A DNA stretch of 64,000 nt from NCBI RefSeq assembly GCF_036345915.1, contig NZ_CP107785.1, positions 4,092,001 to 4,156,000 of the forward strand, given 5' to 3'. The first letter of the stretch is position 1. Every line of letters starts with the position of its first letter. The translations under genes were made by a program, and so were the position numbers. The DNA is from Nocardia sp. NBC_00565. GTDB taxonomy: Bacteria > Actinomycetota > Actinomycetes > Mycobacteriales > Mycobacteriaceae. The notes beneath the pieces were generated by a model. The model worked only from the letters and a program-made list of their open reading frames with translations, was not told where the DNA came from and searched no databases. Of this stretch, positions 28,265 through 36,686 are shown one piece after another.

Positions 28265-30084
28265 AGCGGCCGGACCTCCTCGACTTGGCCGTATTCAGGT
28301 GGCGGAGCAGCCTTGGTCAGATTGGTTGCGGGGAACAGATCGGCGATCTCGGTCTTGCGCCCAGGAAGATGATGCGAGATCGACTTCTTCACGTCGTCAG
28401 CGTAGTCACTCTCCCACCATGGCTGAGTTCGGATGAGCACTGCGGGCTGGCCGGAGGTGAAGACGATCGCGCGGCCCTGCGGGAGTGTGGTCAACGCGTT
28501 GACGGTGAAGGTCTTCGATGAACCGAGCGAGCGCGAATAGCTCTTGCCACCTTTGGATTCCGATACCGAGGCGGAGATGGCGTCGTATTCGCCGATCGCC
28601 TCGGAGCGGTCACGCAGGAAGTTCATATCGTCGACGCCGGGGCCGAGGACTTTGACATTGGCCGCCGACCACAAGGCGAGCATGCCCGCGTCACCCCAGC
28701 AGCGCGCACCCTGTGCCCAGGACTGCAACACCGTCATCACCACGATGCCGCGCGAACCCAGGTGGCTGTACTGCTTGGGAAGATCCTTCCAGCGCACCAC
28801 GTTCGCCGCTTCGTCGAGCACGGCGAGCAAGGGAATGGGGAGGCGGCCGCCCGGCGAGCGAGACGCCTTGCGCATGGCCACATCGATGACCGCCTCGGTC
28901 AGTGCGCTCACCAGCGGCCCCGCCGAGCCGCGACCTTCCAGCGAAAGGCTGTAGAGAGTGCCGTTGTTCTCGATGAAATCCAGTTCGTCGAACGGCACCC
29001 GGTTGTCGCCGGGCAGGACCCACGAGTGCACGTACGGCATCTGCAAGCAGCGGATCATTTTCTTCGCGGTGCCGTAGATACCGCTCTTGGTCCTGGGGTC
29101 GGAGTTGTACTGCATCGCCAAACCGGCAGCGGTGTAGTGCTTGCTGGCACCGCGCAGCAACTCGATGGGCTCAGCGTCACCGGGATTGGTCACCCAGTCC
29201 CACACCTGGACGATCGGGCGACCACCGACCGCGGCGGCCAGGAACAGCGCGGCGAGTAGATCCTCGGCTTCCGGGTCGAAGAACACATCCTGCTTGTTGT
29301 CCGAACCGTCATCCGCGTCGGCGAAGTGCCCGGCCAGCCGCGCGGCCCGCCCCTCGGCACCCTCGTGGTAGGGGTCCACCCAAGCCAGCGGATCCCAGTA
29401 CCAGGTGGGCTCTTCACCGGCGACACCCTGCGGATCGAAGACGAAGGTGGGACTTCCCTTCTGCTGCCGCACATCTCGGGTCGCGTCCACCACGTCCCGC
29501 TTGTTCGAGGTGGACAGCACCGGCCCGATCGCGGTCAGGATCGCCGGAATCACCCGAGAGGTCGACTTGCCCTGCCGAGGACCCCAGATGTCCAGGTGCA
29601 GATCCTCATAGGAGCCGTACAGCATGACGCCATCGGCGACGCCGACGCCGATCGGCACGCCGGGACTGTCGTTGTAACCGAGTTGTACGCCGAGCATTTC
29701 GGCCTTCGCCCGCACACCCGCCTCGGTGAGCGAGGCGATGGCACTGCCGTTGCCCATCACATCGGCCTTGTCGTCCACCGCGAGACGCCCTTTGGACCCG
29801 CGGGCCTTCAGCTTCTTTCGGATGACCAGGTAGGCGATGACGGCCGCGATCACGAGCAGCACGATCACCGTCGATGTCCGCGGCCAATGCAGTTTGCCCT
29901 TGGCGAGATCGGCGATGATCGCGATCGGGTTGAGCGGAACGTTCTGCGGTGTGACCGCCATCGCATTGCCGAGATGCAGGGCCAGCCACAGGGTTCCGAG
30001 CACGGCGAAACCGGCGTAGATCGCGTACAGGGTGAGGTCGGGTCCGACCGCGGCCGGATCCTGCACCTTCTTGTTTTTCGCCAT
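28261..30084 (-). CDS. VirD4/TraG-like type IV coupling ATPase
   Basis: 607 residues. Two N-terminal membrane helices (~17-37 and 70-88), then an ATPase domain with Walker A GPRQGKST at 168-175 and Walker B LLAVLDEAANV at 419-429, plus GSRGIVVMTVLQSWAQG typical of the TraD/TraG all-alpha region and hexamer core. Coupling proteins bring substrate (DNA-protein or protein) to a type IV channel. Translationally coupled to DUF4913 (4-nt overlap). No relaxase is encoded nearby, so the substrate is open. Confidence 0.9.
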   Translation of the reverse strand: MAKNKKVQDPAAVGPDLTLYAIYAGFAVLGTLWLALHLGNAMAVTPQNVPLNPIAIIADLAKGKLHWPRTSTVIVLLVIAAVIAYLVIRKKLKARGSKGRLAVDDKADVMGNGSAIASLTEAGVRAKAEMLGVQLGYNDSPGVPIGVGVADGVMLYGSYEDLHLDIWGPRQGKSTSRVIPAILTAIGPVLSTSNKRDVVDATRDVRQQKGSPTFVFDPQGVAGEEPTWYWDPLAWVDPYHEGAEGRAARLAGHFADADDGSDNKQDVFFDPEAEDLLAALFLAAAVGGRPIVQVWDWVTNPGDAEPIELLRGASKHYTAAGLAMQYNSDPRTKSGIYGTAKKMIRCLQMPYVHSWVLPGDNRVPFDELDFIENNGTLYSLSLEGRGSAGPLVSALTEAVIDVAMRKASRSPGGRLPIPLLAVLDEAANVVRWKDLPKQYSHLGSRGIVVMTVLQSWAQGARCWGDAGMLALWSAANVKVLGPGVDDMNFLRDRSEAIGEYDAISASVSESKGGKSYSRSLGSSKTFTVNALTTLPQGRAIVFTSGQPAVLIRTQPWWESDYADDVKKSISHHLPGRKTEIADLFPATNLTKAAPPPEYGQVEEVRPL

Positions 30085-30132
30085 GTCTGCCTCCTGTTAG
30101 GACCTGGCTATGCGGTTATCGCTGATGCGGGT

Positions 30133-30777
30133 TCACCGGAATGCGTCGAGCCGCCAACCCTCCGGTGTGCGCACGACGGTCGCGATGACCGTCGCGGGCG
30201 GCAGGGATTCCTTGCGCCCGTTCGGGTAGACGACCGTCTGCTCGATCCCGATCTTGAACTGCTGGACGTTCGGGTCGGCATTCGTGGGCGGCCGCTCCCC
30301 CGACGCGAAGGCGAAGGCCTCGATATGCGCCTGCGCCTTGGCCCAGTCCGCCCACTGCAGCGTCGCTTTCGGTGTCTCCACCGCGGTCGGCGTGCTGTCG
30401 AGCATGCGGATCAGGCTGGGACCCAACCATTTCCGCGCGCGCGACAGCGACGCGCCCTGGGCCTCGGTGGCGGGCTGCCAGGAGTAGATCTCCTTCAGCG
30501 CGGCCACCGCGACGCCGTCGGGCGTCACCGGATCGGGTGCGGGCACCCCCTCCAGCAATCGGGTCGTGGACGTGGGCGGATGCGGCGCACCGGAACCGGT
30601 TTCCCCGTCCTTGCCACCGCACCCCGCAACCAGCGTCGCAACGCTCACCACCAGCATCACCACCAGTTTCGCGCGTGCATTGTTATTCAAGGCTAGCCGC
30701 CGCGACCGACACTTGTGCGGTCCAATTGCTGCCCGCGCGTCGGCGTGTCCGCTCGGCGTGGTCGCCGTTGTCGTCAC
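30133..30777 (-). CDS. predicted lipoprotein with NTF2-like (VirB8/TcpC-type?) domain
   Basis: 214 residues if started at GTG 30777, whose GTGA overlaps the stop of the upstream hydrolase gene. A hydrophobic segment ending in lipobox LVAGC is at ~39-53; the N-terminal arm before it is unusually long, so a later TTG near residue 30 may be the true start. The mature part (VAVAALKEIYSWQPATEAQ, KIGIEQTVVYPNGRKES, ATVVRTPEGWRLDAF) looks like a small alpha+beta NTF2 fold, as in the assembly factors of type IV systems; fold is inferred only. Confidence 0.65.
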   Translation of the reverse strand: MTTTATTPSGHADARAAIGPHKCRSRRLALNNNARAKLVVMLVVSVATLVAGCGGKDGETGSGAPHPPTSTTRLLEGVPAPDPVTPDGVAVAALKEIYSWQPATEAQGASLSRARKWLGPSLIRMLDSTPTAVETPKATLQWADWAKAQAHIEAFAFASGERPPTNADPNVQQFKIGIEQTVVYPNGRKESLPPATVIATVVRTPEGWRLDAFR

Positions 30778-32456
30778 AGCACCCTCCTCCCGCGGCCGTC
30801 ACCCGGCACCGCGACCTCGGTCACGCCACTGGAATGCCCGTACGCGGCGGGCACGGATTGGATCATTCGTCCATTGCCGGAATAGATTCCGACCTCGGCG
30901 GGGCCGCGCGGGCCGAACGAACTGAAGACCAGATCGCCGGGTTGCAGTTTGCTCATCGGCACCTCGGCGCCGGACTCCCACTGCTGTTCGGCGGTGCGCG
31001 GCAGCGTCACCGTGCCCGAGGAGGCCGCGAACACCGCGGCCGAGGTGAGACCGGGGCCATCGAGACCGCCACCACTCGGGCCCTGCGGACCGCCACCGCC
31101 CCAGACATAGGGCATGCCGAGCCATTCATGTGCCGCCTGGACGATCTGAGGTCCGCTCGCACCGTCCTGCGGGGTGAACCTGCCGTTCGAGCCCTGCGCG
31201 CGGTACTGCGGTTCCATCGCAAGGATATTCGCGACGTACGGCTGGGTCTCGGCGTAGTGCGCGGCCACCTGATTCGGCATGCCGCCGGAGGCGAGCACGG
31301 CGCCCTCACCGGCGTTGTAGGCGGCCAGGGTCAGCGCGACGATATCGCCCCGCACCCGGCCCTGGGACTGCCAGCCGAGGATCTTGTGCGCGATGGCGCA
31401 CATATAGCGGCCCTGGCCGATGATCGCGTCGCCGTCGTCCCATACGCTCGCTACGCCGTTGCCGTCGGCATCGATGACATAGGGCCGACCGTCGTCGGGA
31501 TCGATACTCGACGCCGTGCCGGGCAGGAACTGGGCCAGACCCTGTGCGCCCGCGGGCGAGGATGCGCCGCGGCGGAAACCGGATTCCTGCCTGCCCTGCG
31601 CGGCCAACAGCGACGGGGTGATCTGCGGGCAGATGGAACCCGCCCGGCGATACCAGATTTCGAGTTCCGGCGGCACCTTGCCCGCGGCCAGCGCACCGCC
31701 CGCGGTGCCGAAGCCACGGTTGCAGCGCGGATCCGCCGAGTAGGCCTGCGCGCCACCGACATCCGGGGTCGGCGCGCCGTCGAGCCAAGGCAGCGGGTCG
31801 ATCTGGCGGCCGCCGGTGAAGCGCCCGCCGGGGACGATCTCGAAATGCAGGTGCGGTCCACTGGATTCGCCCGCCGAACCGACCTGGGCGATGGGCTGTC
31901 CGGCGACGACATTATCGCCGACGCGCACGTGCACGCCGCTGTCCCACATATGCCCATACACTGCCGAATAGGCGCGGCCGTTGGTGTCGACGGAGTCCAC
32001 GACGACCCAGTTGCCGAAACCCGAAGCGGGACCGGCCGCGACGACGCGTCCGTCGGAGACCGAATAGATGGTGGTGCCGGCGGAGGCGGCGAAATCGACG
32101 CCCAGATGGGTGCCACCGCGCGCGCCGAAAACGTCCGAGATGGTGAAGGTGCCGGCGGCCATCGGCAATGTCCGACGGATCGGGCCGATCCCAGCGGCCA
32201 GTGACGGTGCGCCGGTGGCGGTCGGATTGGCTTGGGTGGCAGTGGGATTGCCGGTTGTACTCGCGGCGGTGGTGGTGCCGGCGACCCGGGTGTCACCCGG
32301 TGCGTAACCACCGAGTGGCGGCAGCACACTCGACGAGCCGAGCACCGAGGAGCCCTCGCACGGGTCGTCCACGGCGGGCATCACGATCACGACCACCAGG
32401 GTCATCAACCCGAGCACGCTCGCCAGCGCCAGGTACAGGACGGTCCGCCCGGTCAC
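30774..32456 (-). CDS. three-domain cell-wall hydrolase: M23 peptidase, lytic transglycosylase, inactive NlpC/P60
   Basis: 560 residues, membrane helix at 5-27. M23/LytM domain ~95-215 with intact zinc ligands H117, D121 (THLGVDF) and H204 (HLHFE), plus H169. Transglycosylase domain ~275-400 with catalytic E291 (GRQESGF), SPAGAQGLAQF and AAYNAGEGAV. NlpC/P60 domain ~430-560: YVWGGGGPQGPSGGGLDGPG has Gly467 where the catalytic Cys belongs, Glu521 replaces the His before VGIY and Gln533 the second polar residue, so this domain cannot be a normal cysteine peptidase. It would open peptidoglycan for the secretion channel (VirB1-like role, inferred). The three-domain order is typical of actinobacterial conjugation hydrolases. 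Confidence 0.87.
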   Translation of the reverse strand: MTGRTVLYLALASVLGLMTLVVVIVMPAVDDPCEGSSVLGSSSVLPPLGGYAPGDTRVAGTTTAASTTGNPTATQANPTATGAPSLAAGIGPIRRTLPMAAGTFTISDVFGARGGTHLGVDFAASAGTTIYSVSDGRVVAAGPASGFGNWVVVDSVDTNGRAYSAVYGHMWDSGVHVRVGDNVVAGQPIAQVGSAGESSGPHLHFEIVPGGRFTGGRQIDPLPWLDGAPTPDVGGAQAYSADPRCNRGFGTAGGALAAGKVPPELEIWYRRAGSICPQITPSLLAAQGRQESGFRRGASSPAGAQGLAQFLPGTASSIDPDDGRPYVIDADGNGVASVWDDGDAIIGQGRYMCAIAHKILGWQSQGRVRGDIVALTLAAYNAGEGAVLASGGMPNQVAAHYAETQPYVANILAMEPQYRAQGSNGRFTPQDGASGPQIVQAAHEWLGMPYVWGGGGPQGPSGGGLDGPGLTSAAVFAASSGTVTLPRTAEQQWESGAEVPMSKLQPGDLVFSSFGPRGPAEVGIYSGNGRMIQSVPAAYGHSSGVTEVAVPGDGRGRRVL

Positions 32457-32496
32457 CGCGTCCCCGGCGGCGCCGTTCGACCATGGGCCGAGTAAT

Positions 32497-32805
32497 TCAC
32501 GTGCGACGCCGAGATTCGTTGAGGGTGTCGGCGAGGGTGCGGTTCATCTCCGCGGCGGCGGCCAATTGTTGTTGCAGCAGCGCCACTTTGCGGCGCAGCG
32601 CCGTCGCATCCAAGCGCTCCAGACTCGGTCCCTCGGCGGCGCGCACCCAGTTGCGCACCGAATTGGTGTGCACGCCGATCTGCTCGGCCACCAGCCGGCA
32701 CGCCTCCGATTCGCTGCGTAATTTACCGGTAAGTGCGATGACCTGCTCGACCGCGGCCTTGCGCACCTCCGGCGACACTCTCCGATAGGACCGGTGCGGC
32801 ATCAT
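32497..32805 (-). CDS. IS3 OrfA-like helix-turn-helix protein within the operon (domesticated transposase fragment?)
   Basis: 102 residues from ATG at 32805, eight bases after GGAGG. Residues 1-60 are an HTH_Tnp_1 domain (RRVSPEVRKAAVEQVIALTG, EQIGVHTNSVRNWVRAA) and 62-95 a leucine-zipper-like helix, as in OrfA of IS3 elements. There is no OrfB, no terminal inverted repeat and no target duplication in sight; it is colinear with and embedded in the T4SS-like operon, 52 nt after VirB4 and 41 nt before the hydrolase. Either a relic insertion or a co-opted regulator. Confidence 0.8.
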   Translation of the reverse strand: MMPHRSYRRVSPEVRKAAVEQVIALTGKLRSESEACRLVAEQIGVHTNSVRNWVRAAEGPSLERLDATALRRKVALLQQQLAAAAEMNRTLADTLNESRRRT

Positions 32806-32857
32806 GCGCCCCACCTCCCACAGACAACCACCGGTCTCCATCTCGGCGCGAACCCCA

Positions 32858-35182
32858 TCATGCGGCGCTCCCACTCGGGGAATCGCCACCGCGCGAAGTA
32901 GATTCGGTGAACTCGGAGAAGCGCTGATTGGTTTCGTGGATCCCACTCTCCTTCTCGGACAACGTGAATTCCATGTGGAACGGGATGCCGGGGCGGCGAT
33001 CCTCACCGATCTTCAATAGGAACTTGCCGGTGCCCGGCGGTGACGGACGTTGCTGGCCGGGCTTGAGCGCCTCACCCGTCAACGCTTGCGGTGCGGACCA
33101 TCCGGTCACCATCTCCTCCTCGGCGGATGTGAACGGAACCACGCTGTCGAGTCGCTTGATCTCCTCGCCGGGTAGCGCGCCGAATATCTTGGCGCGCGCT
33201 CGTTCGAGGAAGCCGAGCGCCTTGGCGATGGCGGCTTCCGATCCCAATGCTTGCAGGTCCTTGATGGTGTGGCTGATCATGATCAGCGCGGTGGCGATGG
33301 TGCGCTGCAGGCGGGTCAGCTCGTCGACCCGGTCGACCATGAAGTCACCGAGGCCGAGCACCTGCCACAGCTCGTCCATCACCACCTGGAAATACCGCTG
33401 CGGGCCCATATCCGCGTCGGCCAGCACATGCGCGGCCTCCACCGAGGCGAAGCCGTCGGCCCAGCAGGCCAGCATCACGGCGGCCTTGAGCTTCTTGTCA
33501 CCGGTGGGGATGTGCGAGACGTCGATGCAGACCGCGACGGCGCCGGTATCGATCGGAACGGTGGTCTGCCCGTTGAAGATCGCGCCGAACGGGCCCTGGG
33601 TGAGTGCGCGCAGCGAACGGCGCAGACCCTTGATGGCGACCTGGAATTCGTTCGGGTCGTCGGCGCCCGCGTCGAGCATCAATTCCTCACCGCCGCCGAC
33701 GATGACCTCGAGCAAATTCTCCATGATCGGCGGCTGGTCCGGAGTGTAGCCGCTGCCCGGCCGGTAGAGGATGCGCAGCGCGGTGGCGATCAGCGTCTCC
33801 TCGTAGTCGCGCACCCGCGCGCCGCGGACCAGTTCGACCAGACCGGCGATGAGGGTCACCTGGCGGGCGCGCATATCCTGCAGCACCTGAAGTTGCAGTG
33901 CGGGTAGCTCATCCAGCATCGGCACCACGGAACCGAGCACACCGGCGGCGAGCGGGTTGAGCTTGCCGTGACCGTAGCCCAGGTCGATCACCTGGCCGCC
34001 GACCAACTCGACCATCTTGCGGTAATCGGGCTTCACATCGGCCAGGATCAGCGGGGTGATGCCCTGCGCGATGCCGCCGAGCACGATCCGGCGCACCAGC
34101 GAGGACTTACCGAAACCATTGAGTCCCAAGACGAAAAGGCTAGGCGCGGTGATGAAGCTGCCGCGCAGGAACCAGTTCATCGGGTCGAAGCAGACCGGAG
34201 CGCCGGTGTGCAGATGCGAGCCGAGCGGGGTCCCGATCAACGGCGCGCCCGCGCCGACCGACCACGGCCACAGGCCCGCCACTTGCGCTGTGGTAGCACG
34301 GTATTCGACCGGGCGGCCGACGACGTTCATCCGCCCGCCGCCCGCGCCCATATAGCCGCGATCGGTGAGTTGGGCTGTGCTGCGGTCGAATCCGTCCTCG
34401 AAGACCTGTTCGGCGCGGGCCGCGTAGTTGCGACGGCGGATGTCGTCGGTGCGGATGCGGAAGGTCGCGAAGGCCGCGCGCAGACCGGTGCCTTCGCGGC
34501 TGATCTGCTCCAGCTTGGACCGGGTCACATCGTCGAGCAGGGGCGGACCGGACTGTTTACGCTTGTCCGACCTGGCCTTCGCGCGGCGGGCCGCCTTATC
34601 CATCTGGGGGGTGCCCATCGCGCGATCAGCGGTGTAGTCGACCTTGGCCGCGCGCTGTGCCTCGCGGCTCGTTCTGCCGCCATTGCGTTCCGGTCGTGCC
34701 ACGCGTTCCCCCCGTACCGATCGTTGCGGTGTGCCCTCGCGCGGCGGGCGGGCGGCCCTTGCCGCGTCCGGACGGGGCCGATCGGCCGAAGTCCGCTCAC
34801 CGCGAGCGTTTTCGGGCCTGGGTCGCTGCGCGCGATCGGAGCCCGACTGCGGCCGATCGGCACGGCCACCGTCGGCGTATCCGGCACCGGGACGCGCCCG
34901 TCGCTCGGCCGCCTCGCGCGACGGTCGCCGCTCCCGATCGGACGTCTCGTCCACGCCGGTCCGGTCGCCGCCGCTCACTCGCCCCGCGCCCCGCCCGGAC
35001 CGCCGATCCCGGTCCGGCATCTCCTCGATGCCCGATCGTTCGACGCGGCCGCGTTCCCCCGCCGGGCGGGGCGGCCGACCCTCACCGGTAGGCCGGCCCC
35101 ACGGCTCGTCTTCGGGCCGCCTCTTGCGGCCCACCGGCACCTCGTCCCGTTCGCGCACGGGTGGCTCGTAGTCACGTGCCAT
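32858..35182 (-). CDS. VirB4/TraC-like conjugation-type ATPase
   Basis: 774 residues. The first ~215 are an arginine/proline-rich disordered extension rich in RPxR repeats. The ATPase follows, with Walker A GLNGFGKS at 353-360, Walker B VVMDELW at 600-606 and the family block ADVKPDYRKMVELVGGQVID. VirB4 ATPases energise assembly and substrate transfer of type IV machines at the inner face of the membrane. The SCO6880-family gene ends 8 nt upstream. In this clade the N-terminal half of VirB4 is thought to be a separate protein, the SCO6880 partner (inference from architecture). Confidence 0.88.
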   Translation of the reverse strand: MARDYEPPVRERDEVPVGRKRRPEDEPWGRPTGEGRPPRPAGERGRVERSGIEEMPDRDRRSGRGAGRVSGGDRTGVDETSDRERRPSREAAERRARPGAGYADGGRADRPQSGSDRAQRPRPENARGERTSADRPRPDAARAARPPREGTPQRSVRGERVARPERNGGRTSREAQRAAKVDYTADRAMGTPQMDKAARRAKARSDKRKQSGPPLLDDVTRSKLEQISREGTGLRAAFATFRIRTDDIRRRNYAARAEQVFEDGFDRSTAQLTDRGYMGAGGGRMNVVGRPVEYRATTAQVAGLWPWSVGAGAPLIGTPLGSHLHTGAPVCFDPMNWFLRGSFITAPSLFVLGLNGFGKSSLVRRIVLGGIAQGITPLILADVKPDYRKMVELVGGQVIDLGYGHGKLNPLAAGVLGSVVPMLDELPALQLQVLQDMRARQVTLIAGLVELVRGARVRDYEETLIATALRILYRPGSGYTPDQPPIMENLLEVIVGGGEELMLDAGADDPNEFQVAIKGLRRSLRALTQGPFGAIFNGQTTVPIDTGAVAVCIDVSHIPTGDKKLKAAVMLACWADGFASVEAAHVLADADMGPQRYFQVVMDELWQVLGLGDFMVDRVDELTRLQRTIATALIMISHTIKDLQALGSEAAIAKALGFLERARAKIFGALPGEEIKRLDSVVPFTSAEEEMVTGWSAPQALTGEALKPGQQRPSPPGTGKFLLKIGEDRRPGIPFHMEFTLSEKESGIHETNQRFSEFTESTSRGGDSPSGSAA

Positions 35183-35189
35183 GTATCGC

Positions 35190-36686
35190 TCACCCCGCCA
35201 AGGCTTTCGGAATTGTCGCGTGTTCCGGCAGGATCACACCGCAGCCGAGCGAGGCCGCGAAGGCCGCCGACTGGTAGCGGTAGCACCGCCGGATCTTCAA
35301 CCGCGCCTGCGTCGACAGGTCGCGGGTAATGGCTTCGATACGCGGCAGATCGCCACGCAGGGGCTCGGTGATGGTCACCAACGCCCCGAAGCGGGTCACA
35401 CCGTGACCCCGGGCTTGTTCCTCACGGGCCTGCTGGGTCGCGCCGACCCGCAGGGTCGCCGCCGCCGAGACGACGCCGCGTTCACTCTGTTGTGCGACAA
35501 GGGCATTCTTGAAATCGTCATCGACGATCTCGGCCGCGTCGGCGGCCGAATGCGGACGGTACACGATGGCGATGCGCTTGCGCGGCACCTCCGGATTCGG
35601 CGCGAGCAACCGCTGTAGCACCCGCTCGTCCACCGCGCCCTCGGGTGCGGCGTCCATCTCCCAGGTGACCGAGCGGCCGCCGTCGTGCACCAAGTGATCC
35701 CACTTCTCGTCGTAGGAGACCGGGCCGGCATCGGCCCAATCCAGACCGTGCCCCTCGGGTTCACCCGCCGCGACCTCGAGATCGGCCTGCGAAGCAGGAT
35801 CGTAGCTGCGCCGGATGAAGGAGATGACCTCATCGGCCGACATCGGCTGGGCCCGCACGCCCGCCTCGGCCAGCGCCGCGCAGATGCCGGGCAGCCTGCG
35901 GCCGATCTCGACGGCCTCCTCGGCCGGATTCTTGCGGCGTTCGGCGGTGGTCGCCTTGAAGGTGATCGCCACGCGCGGCAGCAGTTGCACGCGCTCCTGC
36001 GGCAGTTCGGTGGCGAGTTCGTACATCACCTGCTGCGCCAGTTCCGGCGCTTCCGGCCGGGTGATGGTGGCGACCTCGGTGAGCAGCCGGTTGCCGGTCT
36101 CGGGCACGGTATCGATCACCGGGACGACCGCGACGATGTCACTGGTCTGGCCGACCGAGGCGAGGAAGGTGCCCCACGCCGAGACCCAGCGATCGATGAC
36201 CGGCTGGTCGACGGCCTCGTGGCCTTGCGGCCACGCCCGCAAAACTACTGTGTACTGGGCGAATTGGGGTAGGTGGATCATCCCGAAGCTGTAGCCGCCC
36301 GCGTCGATGCCCTCGTAGAGCTTGGACGGCGCCAGCAGACCCGGCAGCCGGGTGACACCGCCCGGAATGCGCGAGAACCGGCCGCCTCGGTACACATGCT
36401 CGCCGCGATTGCGCGAACGCATCCAGTTGAACATCATCAATCCGTTCTCGTATCCCGAGCGGCCCCCCGTCCGCCACACCAGTGGAACCATCACGACGAC
36501 GCCGGTGCCGCCCACGATCAGACCCCACTGGAACCCGCCGACCATGGCGCAGATCAGGGCCGTGATCACGACGACGAAGCCGATGACGGTCTCTTCCCAG
36601 CGCAGACCGAAAAGGCCCGCGCTGCGCGGCTTCTGCCACAACCCGTACGAGCGGCGCTCGTAGGTATCGCCTGTCGTCATCGTCAT
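35190..36686 (-). CDS. SCO6880-family membrane protein of the T4SS-like cluster
   Basis: 498 residues. Two helices at ~32-72 (TVIGFVVVITALICAMVGG, WGLIVGGTGVVVMVPLVW) form a PrgI-like anchor; a large soluble domain follows (LYEGIDAGGYSFGMIHLPQ, VLRAWPQGHEAVDQPVIDR, KATTAERRKNPAEEAVEIG), the signature of the SCO6880 family. It resembles the N-terminal, ATPase-lacking half of VirB4-type proteins. Its ATG overlaps the stop of the VirB6-like gene as ATGA, and VirB4 follows after 7 nt, so stoichiometric production is likely. Confidence 0.87.
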   Translation of the reverse strand: MTMTTGDTYERRSYGLWQKPRSAGLFGLRWEETVIGFVVVITALICAMVGGFQWGLIVGGTGVVVMVPLVWRTGGRSGYENGLMMFNWMRSRNRGEHVYRGGRFSRIPGGVTRLPGLLAPSKLYEGIDAGGYSFGMIHLPQFAQYTVVLRAWPQGHEAVDQPVIDRWVSAWGTFLASVGQTSDIVAVVPVIDTVPETGNRLLTEVATITRPEAPELAQQVMYELATELPQERVQLLPRVAITFKATTAERRKNPAEEAVEIGRRLPGICAALAEAGVRAQPMSADEVISFIRRSYDPASQADLEVAAGEPEGHGLDWADAGPVSYDEKWDHLVHDGGRSVTWEMDAAPEGAVDERVLQRLLAPNPEVPRKRIAIVYRPHSAADAAEIVDDDFKNALVAQQSERGVVSAAATLRVGATQQAREEQARGHGVTRFGALVTITEPLRGDLPRIEAITRDLSTQARLKIRRCYRYQSAAFAASLGCGVILPEHATIPKALAG

